From contig JAJPIL010000014.1 in assembly GCA_021324755.1 (NCBI GenBank), positions 434,001 through 498,000 of the forward strand: 64,000 nucleotides of DNA, read 5' to 3'. Each line of letters starts with the position of its first letter. The first letter of the stretch is position 1. The DNA comes from Pseudomonadota bacterium (GTDB taxonomy: Bacteria; Desulfobacterota; Binatia; Binatales; Binataceae). Positions 26,547 through 35,670 of the stretch are shown here, piece by piece. The translations under genes were made by a program, and so were the position numbers. The notes under the pieces were generated by a model, which was not told the origin of the DNA, did no database searches, and was given only the letters and a program-made list of their open reading frames with translations.

Positions 26547-27065
26547 CTACCCCTGCACGCTCTCACTGGTTACCTCCTCTGCGCCTGCTTCTCGAAGAAT
26601 CGCCTCGACTCGTTCTGCCTCGGCTGCCTCGCAAGTCACGACAACGCCAAAGCGGTCGCTTGCGAACTTGGGCGAGTAGCCAGACACTGGTTCAAAACGC
26701 GGAAATCTGGCGTTGACCAAAAATCCGGTTACTCCGCAAAGAGCACCGAACAAAATCAGAAGCTCGAACATGATCACGACGTACGGTGTGATCGAAGCAA
26801 GAGGCATCCCGCCAACATGATGGGGATACGTGAAAGAGGTCCCGACGGTCAAAGCGAAGCCCGTGAGAACCCCGGATATACCGCCACAGAGCACCCATGC
26901 CCTTACCGGACTTCGTTTAAGCTGCATCGCCTCGCTAATCCTCTCGCTCGGAAAAGGCACAAAAGCGGTCACTTTACCTATGTTGAGATGGCGCAGCTTC
27001 TCGATTGACGCTGCGCATTGCTCTTCGTCAGCGAAGCTTCCCACTATGCGAATTATCTCACTCAT
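26547..27065 (-). CDS. actD: Alternative Complex III subunit ActD (DUF3341)
   Basis: A 172-residue protein: an N-terminal soluble ferredoxin-like half (IVGSFADEEQCAASIEKL opens it), then two transmembrane helices around residues 65-125, and a short soluble tail. ActD is a structural subunit clamping the membrane part of ACIII. It carries no cofactor motif. The start overlaps the actC stop by 4 nt. Confidence 0.9.
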   Translation of the reverse strand: MSEIIRIVGSFADEEQCAASIEKLRHLNIGKVTAFVPFPSERISEAMQLKRSPVRAWVLCGGISGVLTGFALTVGTSFTYPHHVGGMPLASITPYVVIMFELLILFGALCGVTGFLVNARFPRFEPVSGYSPKFASDRFGVVVTCEAAEAERVEAILREAGAEEVTSESVQG

Positions 27066-28450
27066 GCCGCCTTAGCTTGTTCCTGTCTGATAGCTTTCTT
27101 TAGCCACACAACGCCTTCCTTGACTTCCGTCATAGAGATGACCGGGAGGTGGCGTGAAAAGAGCGTAAACCACATCAAAAACCACCCAAAGCTGCCCACA
27201 GTGATAGTTATTTCGGTGAGCGAAGGTCTGTACAGCTGCCACTGTGACGGCATGAAGTTGGTCGACAGCGAGACCGCGATGATAACGAAGCGTTCCAGCC
27301 ACATCCCGATATTGACGCAGATCGATATGATGAACAGAAGCGGAAGATTGGTACGTATGCGGGGCGAGAAGAGGAAAAGCGGAATTATGCAGTTACATAG
27401 TACCATCAGCCAGAACAGATGGCCGTACGGGCCAAAAGCGCGCATGTAGAAAGTCGTCTTCTCGAACGGGTCGCCGCTGTACCACGCCATGAAGGCTTCG
27501 ACGATGTAGGCGTAAGTGACGATGATCGAGGTGAGTAGAACTACCTTGGCAAGGTTGTCAAAATGCCACAACGTGAGCACGCGCTCGAGCTTGAGCCAGC
27601 GGCGCATCGGGATAAGCAGCGTTATGACCATCGCCAGTCCGGAGAAAATGGCTCCCGCCACAAAGTAAGGCGGAAAGATCGTGGAATGCCATCCCGGAAG
27701 CTGCGACATGGCAAAGTCCCAAGACACCACGCTGTGCACCGACAGAACCAGCGGCGTTGCCAGCCCCGCGAGCAGTAAGTACACCATCGAGAAGTGGCGC
27801 CACTGCTCCTCGGTGCCTTGCCATCCAAGAGAAAAGATGGCGTAAAATTTTCGCCGCCATCCCGTGCTCGCCTCGCGCGCCACGGCTGCGTCCGGCACCA
27901 TCCCCATCAGCAGGAACAAAATGCTGACCGTAAGATAGGTGCTGACCGCGAAGAAGTCCCAGACCAGGGGCGAGCGAAAGTTCGGCTGCAGCCATCGCTC
28001 ATTGGGGTAAGGCGCAAGCCAATAGAAGAACCATGGTCGGCCTAAGTGAATCACAGGGAAAAGTCCTGCGGTGAACACTCCGAAAACCGTCATCGCTTCT
28101 GCGGCTCGATACACCGCCGTCCGCCAACGGCTACGGAACAAATAAAGAATTGCCGAGATGAGCGTGCCACAATGGGCAATTCCGACCCAAAAGACGAAGT
28201 TCGTGATGTAGGTCGCCCACATCTCGGGCATCTGCAGGCCAGTCACGCCTAAGCCCGTGTAGATCTGGCGAATCCAAGCAGCTGCGCCAGCTACTACCAG
28301 TGCAGCAAGAAAGGCGACCCCGTACCAATAGATCCGACCGGGCGGTTGAAGCAGACGAAGAGCTTCTTGGTCGACCTCGGCATAAGTCACTTCTACCGGC
28401 AGCTGTTCTCTGCCGGCTACGGGATAAGCTGCTTCCGGAGTTCGTGCCAT
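27062..28450 (-). CDS. actC: Alternative Complex III subunit ActC (NrfD/PsrC family)
   Basis: A 462-residue membrane protein with about ten helices, including NFVFWVGIAHCGTLISAILY, the NrfD-family signature containing the conserved histidine near the quinol site, and VSWDFAMSQLPGWHSTIFPPYFVAGAIF. ActC oxidises menaquinol or ubiquinol and may move protons through half-channels. Its start directly follows the actB stop. Confidence 0.93.
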   Translation of the reverse strand: MARTPEAAYPVAGREQLPVEVTYAEVDQEALRLLQPPGRIYWYGVAFLAALVVAGAAAWIRQIYTGLGVTGLQMPEMWATYITNFVFWVGIAHCGTLISAILYLFRSRWRTAVYRAAEAMTVFGVFTAGLFPVIHLGRPWFFYWLAPYPNERWLQPNFRSPLVWDFFAVSTYLTVSILFLLMGMVPDAAVAREASTGWRRKFYAIFSLGWQGTEEQWRHFSMVYLLLAGLATPLVLSVHSVVSWDFAMSQLPGWHSTIFPPYFVAGAIFSGLAMVITLLIPMRRWLKLERVLTLWHFDNLAKVVLLTSIIVTYAYIVEAFMAWYSGDPFEKTTFYMRAFGPYGHLFWLMVLCNCIIPLFLFSPRIRTNLPLLFIISICVNIGMWLERFVIIAVSLSTNFMPSQWQLYRPSLTEITITVGSFGWFLMWFTLFSRHLPVISMTEVKEGVVWLKKAIRQEQAKAA

Positions 28451-31369
28451 TTACCCTTCTCCGCGTTCCCGATAAATGCTGCGCAAGTAAACGATGGCCG
28501 GTTGGGTATTCAGATATTGGTCCAGCGCCCGATAGTTCCGCAGCGCGTGTTCCTTGCGCCGGCGCATCATTGCGCTGTTTTCGTCCTTGATGTCGCCAAA
28601 CGTAATCGCTTTAGCGGGACAAGACTGGGCGCAGGCCGGCACGATCGCCCCGTCAGTAAGGCGCTGCTGCCCGGTAAGGTCCTGCATCTCGGCAAATCGT
28701 ATACGTTGGATGCAGAACGTACACTTCTCCATTACGCCAGCCCCGCGCACAGTCACGTCGGGATTTAGCTGAAGCTGTAGTGGATGGGGCCATGAGGGCG
28801 CAAACCAGTTAAAGCGGCGGACTTTATAAGGACAGTTATTCGAGCAGTAGCGAGTACCGATACAACGATTGTAAATCTGGCCGTTGAGCCCTTCTTCGGT
28901 ATGATACGCCGCAAACACGGGGCATACCGGTTCGCAGGGCGCCTGCCCACATTGCTGACACAGCATCGGCATCTTGAGCATCAGCGGCCCTTTGCCCTCC
29001 TCGGGCCAATAACGCTCGATCCGGATCCACGACATTATCCGGCTATGCGCCACCCCTTCCTTGCCGACAAAGGGGATGTTGTTTTCGGCATAACACGCCG
29101 CTACGCAAGCGCTACAGCCAGTGCAAGCGTTGAGGTCGATCGTCATGCCCCACTGATGCTTCGGATACTGGTAGGGCTCGAACATATTGTACGGCTCGGG
29201 ATACGGTTCTTCTTCTTGTGGGACGATACCGCGCTCGAGCTGTTCAAGACTTATCGTTTCGACGATCGGCCGACCCATCATGTCGCCCCCACTCAGAGGA
29301 CTGACAAGTTGGTAGCGCTCCTGGGTGGGGCGAAGTTGCGCTGCCGTCACAAAGCGCCCGGCAGGAAGCGCCTGCCACGGGTTTGCGCCGCGGCCCACCG
29401 CGTAACGACCGTACGCGGTGTGGCCCTGACCGATAGGTATCGCGACCGCCTGAGGATGAATTCGGGACGACAGGTGAGCGGCCAGCGCGATCCGTCCGCT
29501 CTTAGTTACAACTTCTACTACCCGACCCTCGTCGATGTCGAGCCGTTTGGCGGTTTCAGGATGGATTTCGAGCCAGTTGTCCCAAACTATCTGTGAGACC
29601 GGCTCGGGTATCTCTTGAAGCCATGGCTTGTCGGCACCGCGGCCGTCGTAAAGGAAAATGTGCGGAAAACACGTAAGCGCAAAGGAATCGTCGGCCAAGA
29701 CCTGCGGCTTTGGCGGTTCGCCCAAGGTGCTGACGTTTACGGTAACGGATGCGACTTTGGGCTCGACGTAGACGCCGCCCTCGCTTAGCGCTTTCGTCCA
29801 GAACTGATCGAACGGAACTGCGGGCGCGACTTGGTTTTGCACGTCACGCCAAGTAGCTTTGAGCGCCTCGAGACTGTTTTTCCACGGCGCGGCAGACGGC
29901 GTGGGTGAGGACTGTGCGATACAGTCGAGTAAAAGATCGCCTAGGGCGCGGCTATCGAAAACGCGACGAGTCACCGGCTGTCGAAGCCGCATCACTCCGG
30001 GCCTGGGCGAAACGTCGTCCCAGGCTTCTAGCGGATGGTCTATTGGCAATAACAAGTGGGCAAATTCGGCGGTTTCATCGGGTACGCCACCGGCCCACAC
30101 CACGAATTTTACGCGCTTGAGAGCCTCGGCTACGCCAACCTCGGGCGGTATCGTGAAGACCGGGTTTACCTGGCTTACGAACAGAACGTCGATCGCCCCC
30201 TCGCGCATCGCTTTGACGGCGTCTGTTACTTCGCTCCACGTGCTTACCCGTGTCAGTTCAGGGGCGTCGATAAACTTCATCGTGACTCCGAGGTTGCCGG
30301 TGGCCGCATTAAGCAGCATCGCCGCCATCTGGCCGACTTCGTCGTCAGCTCCCGCCAGCGCCACTGCGCTCTTGGCCTGTGCGAGCTGTTTGGCAATCTT
30401 GCGAATGGCCTCCGCGCTGATGCCCGCCTGTTGAGCGATCGCATCGGGGCCGAAGTTCGCGGTCAATTGACGTAAAACATTCGGGTCAAGCCCGCTCTCA
30501 GGACGAACTAGCCCTTGCTCGACCACCGCGTTCAGCACTGCCATCGCAACCGCACCCTCTGTACCAGGGCGCACCGAAAGCCACTGGTCGCAATTGGCTG
30601 CGGTCAAATTCAAACGCGGGCCCACATAAACGGCAAAACCCATCGTCGTCTTGCCGTCGGTTTTGCGCGGCGCGCGGAAAGATGCGTACTGGCGGGTGTA
30701 CTCGACGGGAGACAGCCACGTTTCCAGAAAGTCGGCACCGAAAGAGACCAGCACTTCGGCAGCGTCGAGTTGATATACCGGTTTATCAGACCGCCCAAAA
30801 CAGCGCTGAGCGGCCTCGGTGATCGCTTGATAGCTAATTGGCTCGTACGCCACCAGTCGCTGCGAGTTATACGCTTTGAGCCAGGCTTCGGTAATTTTGC
30901 GCAGCGTCGGACCCTGAGGCGGACCGAAAAACAGCACCCTATCTTTGCCCGCTGATGCTGCTGCCTTGAGTTGAGAAATAAGCTGAGCCATCGCGCTCTG
31001 CCAGCTTATCGGGCTGCTTCGACCATCGCCTGAGCGCGTCCGTGGGGCAGCAAGCCGGTCAGGATTGTACAGTCCTTGCAAAGCGGCCTGGCCGCGCGCA
31101 CATAACGAGCCCCCTCCGATCGGGTCGAGCGGATTGCCTTCGAGCTTTATGACCCGTCCCTCGCGGTTGCGGGCGATCATTCCACAACCGGCTGGGCATT
31201 CAGCGCACGTCGTAGCGTAAAACGTAGGAAGACCTGGCGTTACGTTTTCGTCCGGGACGACGTAAGGTACAAGATGGCGAGCGGCCGGCTGACAGCCCGG
31301 GATCGCAGCGGCTGCTCCAGTGGCAGCCGCAAGCTTCAAAAACGAGCGCCTGGAGACTTTCTGATCCAT
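28451..31369 (-). CDS. actB: Alternative Complex III subunit ActB (iron-sulfur, molybdopterin-oxidoreductase-like)
   Basis: A 972-residue fusion. A twin-arginine signal (SRRSFLKLAAATGAAAA) opens it, then a CISM A-subunit-like half follows. The C-terminal half is ferredoxin-like, with ligand sets CTGCSACVAAC, CQQCGQAPCEPVC, CIGTRYCSNNCPYK and CTFCIQRI...CAQSCPAKA, enough for four clusters. ACIII ActB normally lacks a molybdenum cofactor. Here the N-terminal half still shows C-x2-C-x3-C (CAECPAGC) plus a later cysteine in LCARGQ, as in cluster-binding molybdoenzymes. It lies 26 nt after actA. Confidence 0.93.
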   Translation of the reverse strand: MDQKVSRRSFLKLAAATGAAAAIPGCQPAARHLVPYVVPDENVTPGLPTFYATTCAECPAGCGMIARNREGRVIKLEGNPLDPIGGGSLCARGQAALQGLYNPDRLAAPRTRSGDGRSSPISWQSAMAQLISQLKAAASAGKDRVLFFGPPQGPTLRKITEAWLKAYNSQRLVAYEPISYQAITEAAQRCFGRSDKPVYQLDAAEVLVSFGADFLETWLSPVEYTRQYASFRAPRKTDGKTTMGFAVYVGPRLNLTAANCDQWLSVRPGTEGAVAMAVLNAVVEQGLVRPESGLDPNVLRQLTANFGPDAIAQQAGISAEAIRKIAKQLAQAKSAVALAGADDEVGQMAAMLLNAATGNLGVTMKFIDAPELTRVSTWSEVTDAVKAMREGAIDVLFVSQVNPVFTIPPEVGVAEALKRVKFVVWAGGVPDETAEFAHLLLPIDHPLEAWDDVSPRPGVMRLRQPVTRRVFDSRALGDLLLDCIAQSSPTPSAAPWKNSLEALKATWRDVQNQVAPAVPFDQFWTKALSEGGVYVEPKVASVTVNVSTLGEPPKPQVLADDSFALTCFPHIFLYDGRGADKPWLQEIPEPVSQIVWDNWLEIHPETAKRLDIDEGRVVEVVTKSGRIALAAHLSSRIHPQAVAIPIGQGHTAYGRYAVGRGANPWQALPAGRFVTAAQLRPTQERYQLVSPLSGGDMMGRPIVETISLEQLERGIVPQEEEPYPEPYNMFEPYQYPKHQWGMTIDLNACTGCSACVAACYAENNIPFVGKEGVAHSRIMSWIRIERYWPEEGKGPLMLKMPMLCQQCGQAPCEPVCPVFAAYHTEEGLNGQIYNRCIGTRYCSNNCPYKVRRFNWFAPSWPHPLQLQLNPDVTVRGAGVMEKCTFCIQRIRFAEMQDLTGQQRLTDGAIVPACAQSCPAKAITFGDIKDENSAMMRRRKEHALRNYRALDQYLNTQPAIVYLRSIYRERGEG

Positions 31370-31394
31370 GCTTTCCTCTAGAGCGCGGAAATAA

Positions 31395-31910
31395 TCAGTA
31401 ATGGCACGTTACGCAGTCGGTACTTGCTCTTTTCTGCGCATGACAATTCAGACAGAAGCCCATATTGATTTCGTATACTGGGACAACCCGATCCATCGTC
31501 TCAACAGGACCATGGCAGCTTTGGCATGCTATGCCTGCGTGAATATGCGGAAAATGGGCAAAGCGAACGAAATCGGGCAGCGTGTACACACGGTTCCAAC
31601 GAATCTCGAGAGGCGCGCCCTTGTGGTCTGTCCAAGGTCGCGTAACCGGTGTCAAAGCGCCTTTTTGCGCAAGCGTGCCATGACAACCGATACAGCGCTG
31701 CACTGGTGGGACGCCAGAGGTAGGCGAGCGGCGCGCGTACTCGTGGCAGTATTGGCACGGAATGTGATGGAGACCGGCATGTATACGATGACTAAACGGA
31801 ATAGGTTGAACCACGTCCGGGCGCGGTAACCACGGCTTTTGAGATACCGCTGCGGTACCCACCGCTCCCACTACGAGCACCACCGCAATTGCAATAATTG
31901 TTCTTCTCAT
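31395..31910 (-). CDS. actA: Alternative Complex III subunit ActA, pentaheme cytochrome c
   Basis: A 171-residue cytochrome with one N-terminal membrane helix or signal and five CxxCH heme sites: CQYCH, CIGCH, CQSCH, CLNCH and CVTCH. Extra histidines (for example HRIHAGLHH and HFPHIHAG) can serve as sixth ligands. ActA passes electrons through its heme chain to ActE or the oxidase. It is the first gene of the minus-strand act-cta operon; the promoter should lie within 31911-32854. Confidence 0.93.
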   Translation of the reverse strand: MRRTIIAIAVVLVVGAVGTAAVSQKPWLPRPDVVQPIPFSHRIHAGLHHIPCQYCHEYARRSPTSGVPPVQRCIGCHGTLAQKGALTPVTRPWTDHKGAPLEIRWNRVYTLPDFVRFAHFPHIHAGIACQSCHGPVETMDRVVPVYEINMGFCLNCHAQKRASTDCVTCHY

Positions 31911-32571
31911 CGGCGCGTCAAATTACGGCGCAAATTAACCACTCCACACATAGCCGCGTCGGTTCGAAACGTAAAGTCCGATACCTTCCCGCTGTTCAAC
32001 GCTAAAAGACTAGAAGCACCCGAAAATTATTCGAGCTATCCCTTCAAGGTGCTTTTCGTGCTGTCTGGTACGGTAGAGCTACCGCACCGAAGGCCCCGCA
32101 TTCTTGCTTCGCGCTACGCCTTGGTTGTCTCGAAAGTCCCTAGCCAGATCGCGCTCGCGACCTCGCTAGCCGGACACCGTCACGGCACAGCGACGACACA
32201 TCATGGGGACATATCCTGCCGCATCGTTCTGATGCTCGCTCGAATTCTCAACCCGATATGCGGCAGATAATTATCGAATGAACATTTGTCATAGCCGGCA
32301 CGCGGAGGCAACAGTTTGAACAGATTTTTTGCGTTTCCAACTAGGGTCTGGGCAGCACAAGTCGACGGTCGAAGATTTTGGGGCAGTTGCGTGCCTCCGT
32401 GCACTGAGCTTTCAACTGAATGACACATCGATGCTAATTAATGCAAATACGTGTAATTTATGGCAATTGTAACAGGCAAGAGCCGGTGCAAAGCCCCCTC
32501 TCGAAAAAACACGTTGACCGCTTGTCGGTCCGCAAGGGCGCTCTTCTGTAAACGAAGCTTTAACATTTATT

Positions 32572-32584
32572 AAGAATTATTCTT
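32572..32584. promoter_or_regulatory. AT-rich inverted repeat upstream of dapL
   Basis: AAGAAT (32572-32577) and ATTCTT (32579-32584) around one T, inside the most AT-rich part of this gap. The form suits an operator for a dimeric repressor, but no regulator can be named. Confidence 0.3.
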
Positions 32585-32596
32585 GTTCGACTTGCT

Positions 32597-32770
32597 TTGA
32601 GCACCGGCCTGATCCTTCCGTCCGAGACGCGGGGCGCGGTTCCTGGCGGGAGTGCTACGGACGTTGAGGCATACTTTGGTAGAGCGGTAGACCCACAGAG
32701 GGCGAGAGCGAAGGCGTATCGTACCGCGTTAAAGGCTACTCGGCGAAGGTTGGCGAGCGAGTTGGATTAG
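32597..32770 (+). other. Possible 57-residue ORF, ending in TAG, in frame with dapL
   Basis: A TTG-started frame of 57 codons, rich in Arg/Ala and with a VEAYFGRAVDPQRARAKAYR stretch that looks protein-like. It ends with TAG at 32768-32770. The same frame is then open for 28 more codons straight into the dapL GTG at 32855. I see no ribosome site and recognise no family. It could be a small protein, a nonsense-broken gene remnant or chance. Confidence 0.2.
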
Positions 32771-32854
32771 CAGCGACATCCAGATAACTTCCAGTATTGG
32801 GCCCGAGTATGGTATTTAAGGCGGCAGCTCGAGCTGGAGGAGCGCCGGAAGTCC

Positions 32855-34021
32855 GTGGAGATTTCAATCGCGTCGCGCATCAGAAACCTTCCGCCATACC
32901 TTTTTGCGGATCTCGACCGGGCCAGACGTGAGGTTCAGGCCAGGGGCGTGGATGTCATTAGCATGGGGATCGGCGACCCGGATTTGCCCACCCCTCGGTT
33001 TATCGTCGAGGCGCTTAAGCGGGCTGCTGATGACCCGAAAGTCTATCGTTATCCCGATTATCAGGGTTCTTCACGGTTTCGCTGTGCTGCCGCGAGATGG
33101 TACGAGCGGCGTTTCGGCGTTCGCTTCGACCCAGAACGTGAGGTTTGCGCGCTTATCGGCTCGAAGGAAGGAATCGCCAACTTCTCGCTCGCAGTGGTTG
33201 AGCCGGGAGACGTCGTGTTGATTCCTGACCCCGGCTATCCTGTTTATCAGGCGGGGTGTGTGTTCGCAGGTGGTACTCCTTATTACCTACCTTTGCGTAA
33301 GGAAAATGGCTTTACGCCCGACTTTGGCGCAATTCCTCCAGAGGTTTTGCGACGGGCAAAGCTCTTGTGGCTCAACTATCCGAATAATCCTACAGCGGCC
33401 AGTGTCGAGCTCGACTTTTTTGCCGAAGCGGTGCGTTTTTGCTTAAAGCACCAGATAATTCTCGCGCATGATGCCGCCTACTCGGAAATAACGTACGACG
33501 GCTACCGGTCGCCCAGCGTGTTTCAGGTTCCAGAGGCACGCCAGTGCGCAATTGAATTTCACTCGTTGTCGAAGACGTTTTCGATGACGGGATGGCGTTT
33601 GGGTTTCGCACTTGGCAACGTCGAGCTCGTGGATGCGCTGGGCAAGGTAAAGACCAACGTTGATTCGGGCGTGTTCGAGGCGGTGCAAGAGGCAGGCGTG
33701 GTAGCACTCGACGCTTACCCGAGCAGCGTCAAAGAGACGTGCGAAATTTACCGGTCGCGTCTTGAGATGCTAGTTCCGGCCCTTAAACGGCTTGGACTTG
33801 AGTGTGAAAGGCCGCGAGCAACCTTTTATGTTTGGGCCGCTGTACCTGAGGGCTATACGTCGGTTTCTTTGGCGCTCAAGTTTCTTGAGCAGGCAGGCGT
33901 GGTGGTGACGCCAGGTTCGGGCTTCGGCCGCTGTGGCGAAGGCTTTGTGCGCTTTTCGATTACGGTGCCTACTGAACGTATTGAAGAGGCAGTGCGCCGC
34001 ATAGAAGCACTTAAGCTTTGA
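32855..34021 (+). CDS. dapL: LL-diaminopimelate aminotransferase
   Basis: PLP-dependent class I/II aminotransferase that converts tetrahydrodipicolinate to LL-diaminopimelate in one step, bypassing DapD/C/E. The N-terminus RIRNLPPYLFADLD and MGIGDPDLPTPRFI are typical of DapL. The PLP lysine is in HSLSKTFSMTGWRLG, with NYPNNPT and HDAAYSE supplying cofactor contacts. Length is 388. The GTG start gives the conserved family N-terminus. It opens a three-gene unit with folK 10 nt downstream. Other class I aminotransferases are the main alternative. Confidence 0.9.
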   Translation: MEISIASRIRNLPPYLFADLDRARREVQARGVDVISMGIGDPDLPTPRFIVEALKRAADDPKVYRYPDYQGSSRFRCAAARWYERRFGVRFDPEREVCALIGSKEGIANFSLAVVEPGDVVLIPDPGYPVYQAGCVFAGGTPYYLPLRKENGFTPDFGAIPPEVLRRAKLLWLNYPNNPTAASVELDFFAEAVRFCLKHQIILAHDAAYSEITYDGYRSPSVFQVPEARQCAIEFHSLSKTFSMTGWRLGFALGNVELVDALGKVKTNVDSGVFEAVQEAGVVALDAYPSSVKETCEIYRSRLEMLVPALKRLGLECERPRATFYVWAAVPEGYTSVSLALKFLEQAGVVVTPGSGFGRCGEGFVRFSITVPTERIEEAVRRIEALKL

Positions 34022-34031
34022 GCAAGTTAGG

Positions 34032-34589
34032 ATGCCCCACAGGGCTTTTATCGGTATCGGAACTAATCTAGGTGACAGGTTGGCTAACTATCGAGAAGCC
34101 CTGAAGCGAATCGATAGCCTGCCACATACTCGTATCGTGCGGCAGTCGTCGATCTACGAAACCGATCCAGTTGGCGAAGATGTCAAGCGTCCGTTCCTCA
34201 ACGGTGTGGTCGAAATTGAAACCGAGTTCGACGCGCTTACATTGCTCAGGCGCCTGATGGCGATCGAGCGGGCGATGGGGCGCGATCGGATGCGCGAACG
34301 CAAGCGGGCGCGACGCGGACAGGACCGGTCGAGGGTGATAGACTTAGACATTCTGTTTTTTAATCGTGAGACGCTCGAGAGCGCCAAGCTTACGCTTCCT
34401 CATCCGCGCCTGCACGAGCGCCGGTTCGTGCTGATGCCGTTGAGCGAGCTTGCGCCCGCGTTTATTCATCCCAAACTTGGAGTATCAGTCTCCGAGCTTT
34501 TGGCGGGGCTTTCCTCGCCTCACCGCGTAAGGCTGATGCGAGCTGATACCCTAGAGGCAAAGCCGCGACGACAGGAGGTCGCCAATTGA
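34032..34589 (+). CDS. folK: 2-amino-4-hydroxy-6-hydroxymethyldihydropteridine pyrophosphokinase
   Basis: HPPK of folate synthesis transfers pyrophosphate from ATP to the pterin alcohol. Hallmarks are [11 protein letters not shown] at the start, [20 protein letters not shown], and the active-site stretch [12 protein letters not shown] followed by [16 protein letters not shown]. Length is 185. It lies 10 nt after dapL and its stop overlaps the transaldolase start (TGATG). Confidence 0.96.
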   Translation: MPHRAFIGIGTNLGDRLANYREALKRIDSLPHTRIVRQSSIYETDPVGEDVKRPFLNGVVEIETEFDALTLLRRLMAIERAMGRDRMRERKRARRGQDRSRVIDLDILFFNRETLESAKLTLPHPRLHERRFVLMPLSELAPAFIHPKLGVSVSELLAGLSSPHRVRLMRADTLEAKPRRQEVAN

Positions 34590-35239
34590 TGAAGCTTTTC
34601 CTAGATAGCGCAGATGTCAACGAAGTTAGACAGGCAGCCGAATGGGGTCTGATCGAAGGAGTTACGACAAATCCGAGTCTGCTGGCCAAAACGGGCCAGC
34701 CCTACCAAACCGTACTGCGCGAAATCTGTAGCCTTGTCGACGGCCCGGTAAGCTGCGAGGTTGTCGCGACCAGCGCCGAGGCGATGTTGGAGGAAGGCGA
34801 AAAGCTTGCCCAATTGCACCCCAACATTGTGGTCAAATGCCCAGTCGTAGTTGAAGGGCTTAAAGCGACGCGGGCCCTCAGTCGGCGCGGCATAAAGGTA
34901 AACGTAACGCTCGTATTCACCCCGTTGCAGGCGCTGCTAGCGGCTAAGTGCGGCGCCGCGTACGTGTCGCCCTTTGTCGGACGCCTAGACGATATCGGTC
35001 AGGACGGCCTTGCGATGGTGGCGCAAACTGTGCGCATTTTTGCCAACTACAAATTTCCTACCGAAATTCTTGTCGCTTCGGTCCGCAGCCCGTCTCATCT
35101 GGTGCGGGCTGCAGAAGTGGGTGCTCACATCGCCACCGTTCCCTTTAACGTGTTGCGCCAAATTTTGCACCATCCGCTCACCGATATCGGACTTGAGCGC
35201 TTTCTGTCGGATTGGCGCGCTTCCCGCCAAAAAATCTAA
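34589..35239 (+). CDS. tal: Transaldolase / fructose-6-phosphate aldolase-like protein
   Basis: A TIM-barrel aldolase of the short (about 216-residue) TalC/MipB group. Signatures are [30 protein letters not shown], the Schiff-base lysine in [15 protein letters not shown], and [12 protein letters not shown]. It acts in the non-oxidative pentose phosphate pathway. An AGGAGG lies 10 nt before the ATG at 34589; an in-frame TTG one codon earlier is the alternative start. Transaldolase and F6P aldolase activity cannot be told apart by eye. Confidence 0.92.
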   Translation: MKLFLDSADVNEVRQAAEWGLIEGVTTNPSLLAKTGQPYQTVLREICSLVDGPVSCEVVATSAEAMLEEGEKLAQLHPNIVVKCPVVVEGLKATRALSRRGIKVNVTLVFTPLQALLAAKCGAAYVSPFVGRLDDIGQDGLAMVAQTVRIFANYKFPTEILVASVRSPSHLVRAAEVGAHIATVPFNVLRQILHHPLTDIGLERFLSDWRASRQKI

Positions 35240-35670
35240 TTCAAATAGCGAGCAAGGCGTTTAGCCGAACATTCGTTCGGGCATGTAGGCGTGCCGCTAG
35301 CCCGCAAGATTGGTGCTCTTTGTCTCTCGCAACGCCGGCTTTCGCTCTACAACGAATGATGAGCAGAAGGTTTTTTGGGTCGGCGCTGAGCGCTTAAGTG
35401 GCTTTTCAGATGGCGCGTAGGTATGCGACGGTATGGGTGCCTCGGCCATCTACCGTATTGCCAAGCACGGCATTATGGGCACTCGGGCGCGAATACTTGA
35501 AAGGCTCAAGAACCGTCGACGTTTATGTTGGTGAACTTTTAGGTTGCAAAACTTCCCCCAAGAGCCAGCGCGCCACGCCCAAACTTTTACCTGCAAAGCT
35601 TCTTTTCTGCTGGAAGCTCGAGTAGCGCATATATGAGGCTAGATTGCGGTTTTTGGGAATCGCACGCCCG
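35240..35670. other. 431-bp gap between tal and the peroxiredoxin gene
   Basis: A convergent intergenic region with the palindrome at 35265-35280 and no supportable gene. Confidence 0.5.
35265..35280. promoter_or_regulatory. Palindrome CCGAAC-N4-GTTCGG resembling a LexA (Cheo-type) box
   Basis: Perfect 6-bp inverted repeat with 4-nt spacer, 25 bp after the tal stop. The inner CGAAC-N4-GTTCG equals the SOS box of Gram-positive-type LexA. No gene starts just downstream, so a simple hairpin near the tal transcript end is equally likely. Confidence 0.35.

Larger units (their letters stand above)
31911..32854. other. 944-bp divergent gap between actA and dapL
   Basis: Should contain the act-cta promoter (minus) and the dapL-folK-tal promoter (plus). 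It holds an AT-rich stretch with an inverted repeat at 32572-32584 and a small possible ORF at 32597-32770. A longer plus-strand frame (31839-32270) overlaps actA antisense and looks spurious. Confidence 0.5.

Noticed and set aside
31839-32270. 143-codon plus-strand ORF at the actA 5' end
   Set aside because: Overlaps actA antisense and then runs into the promoter gap; no family-like features.
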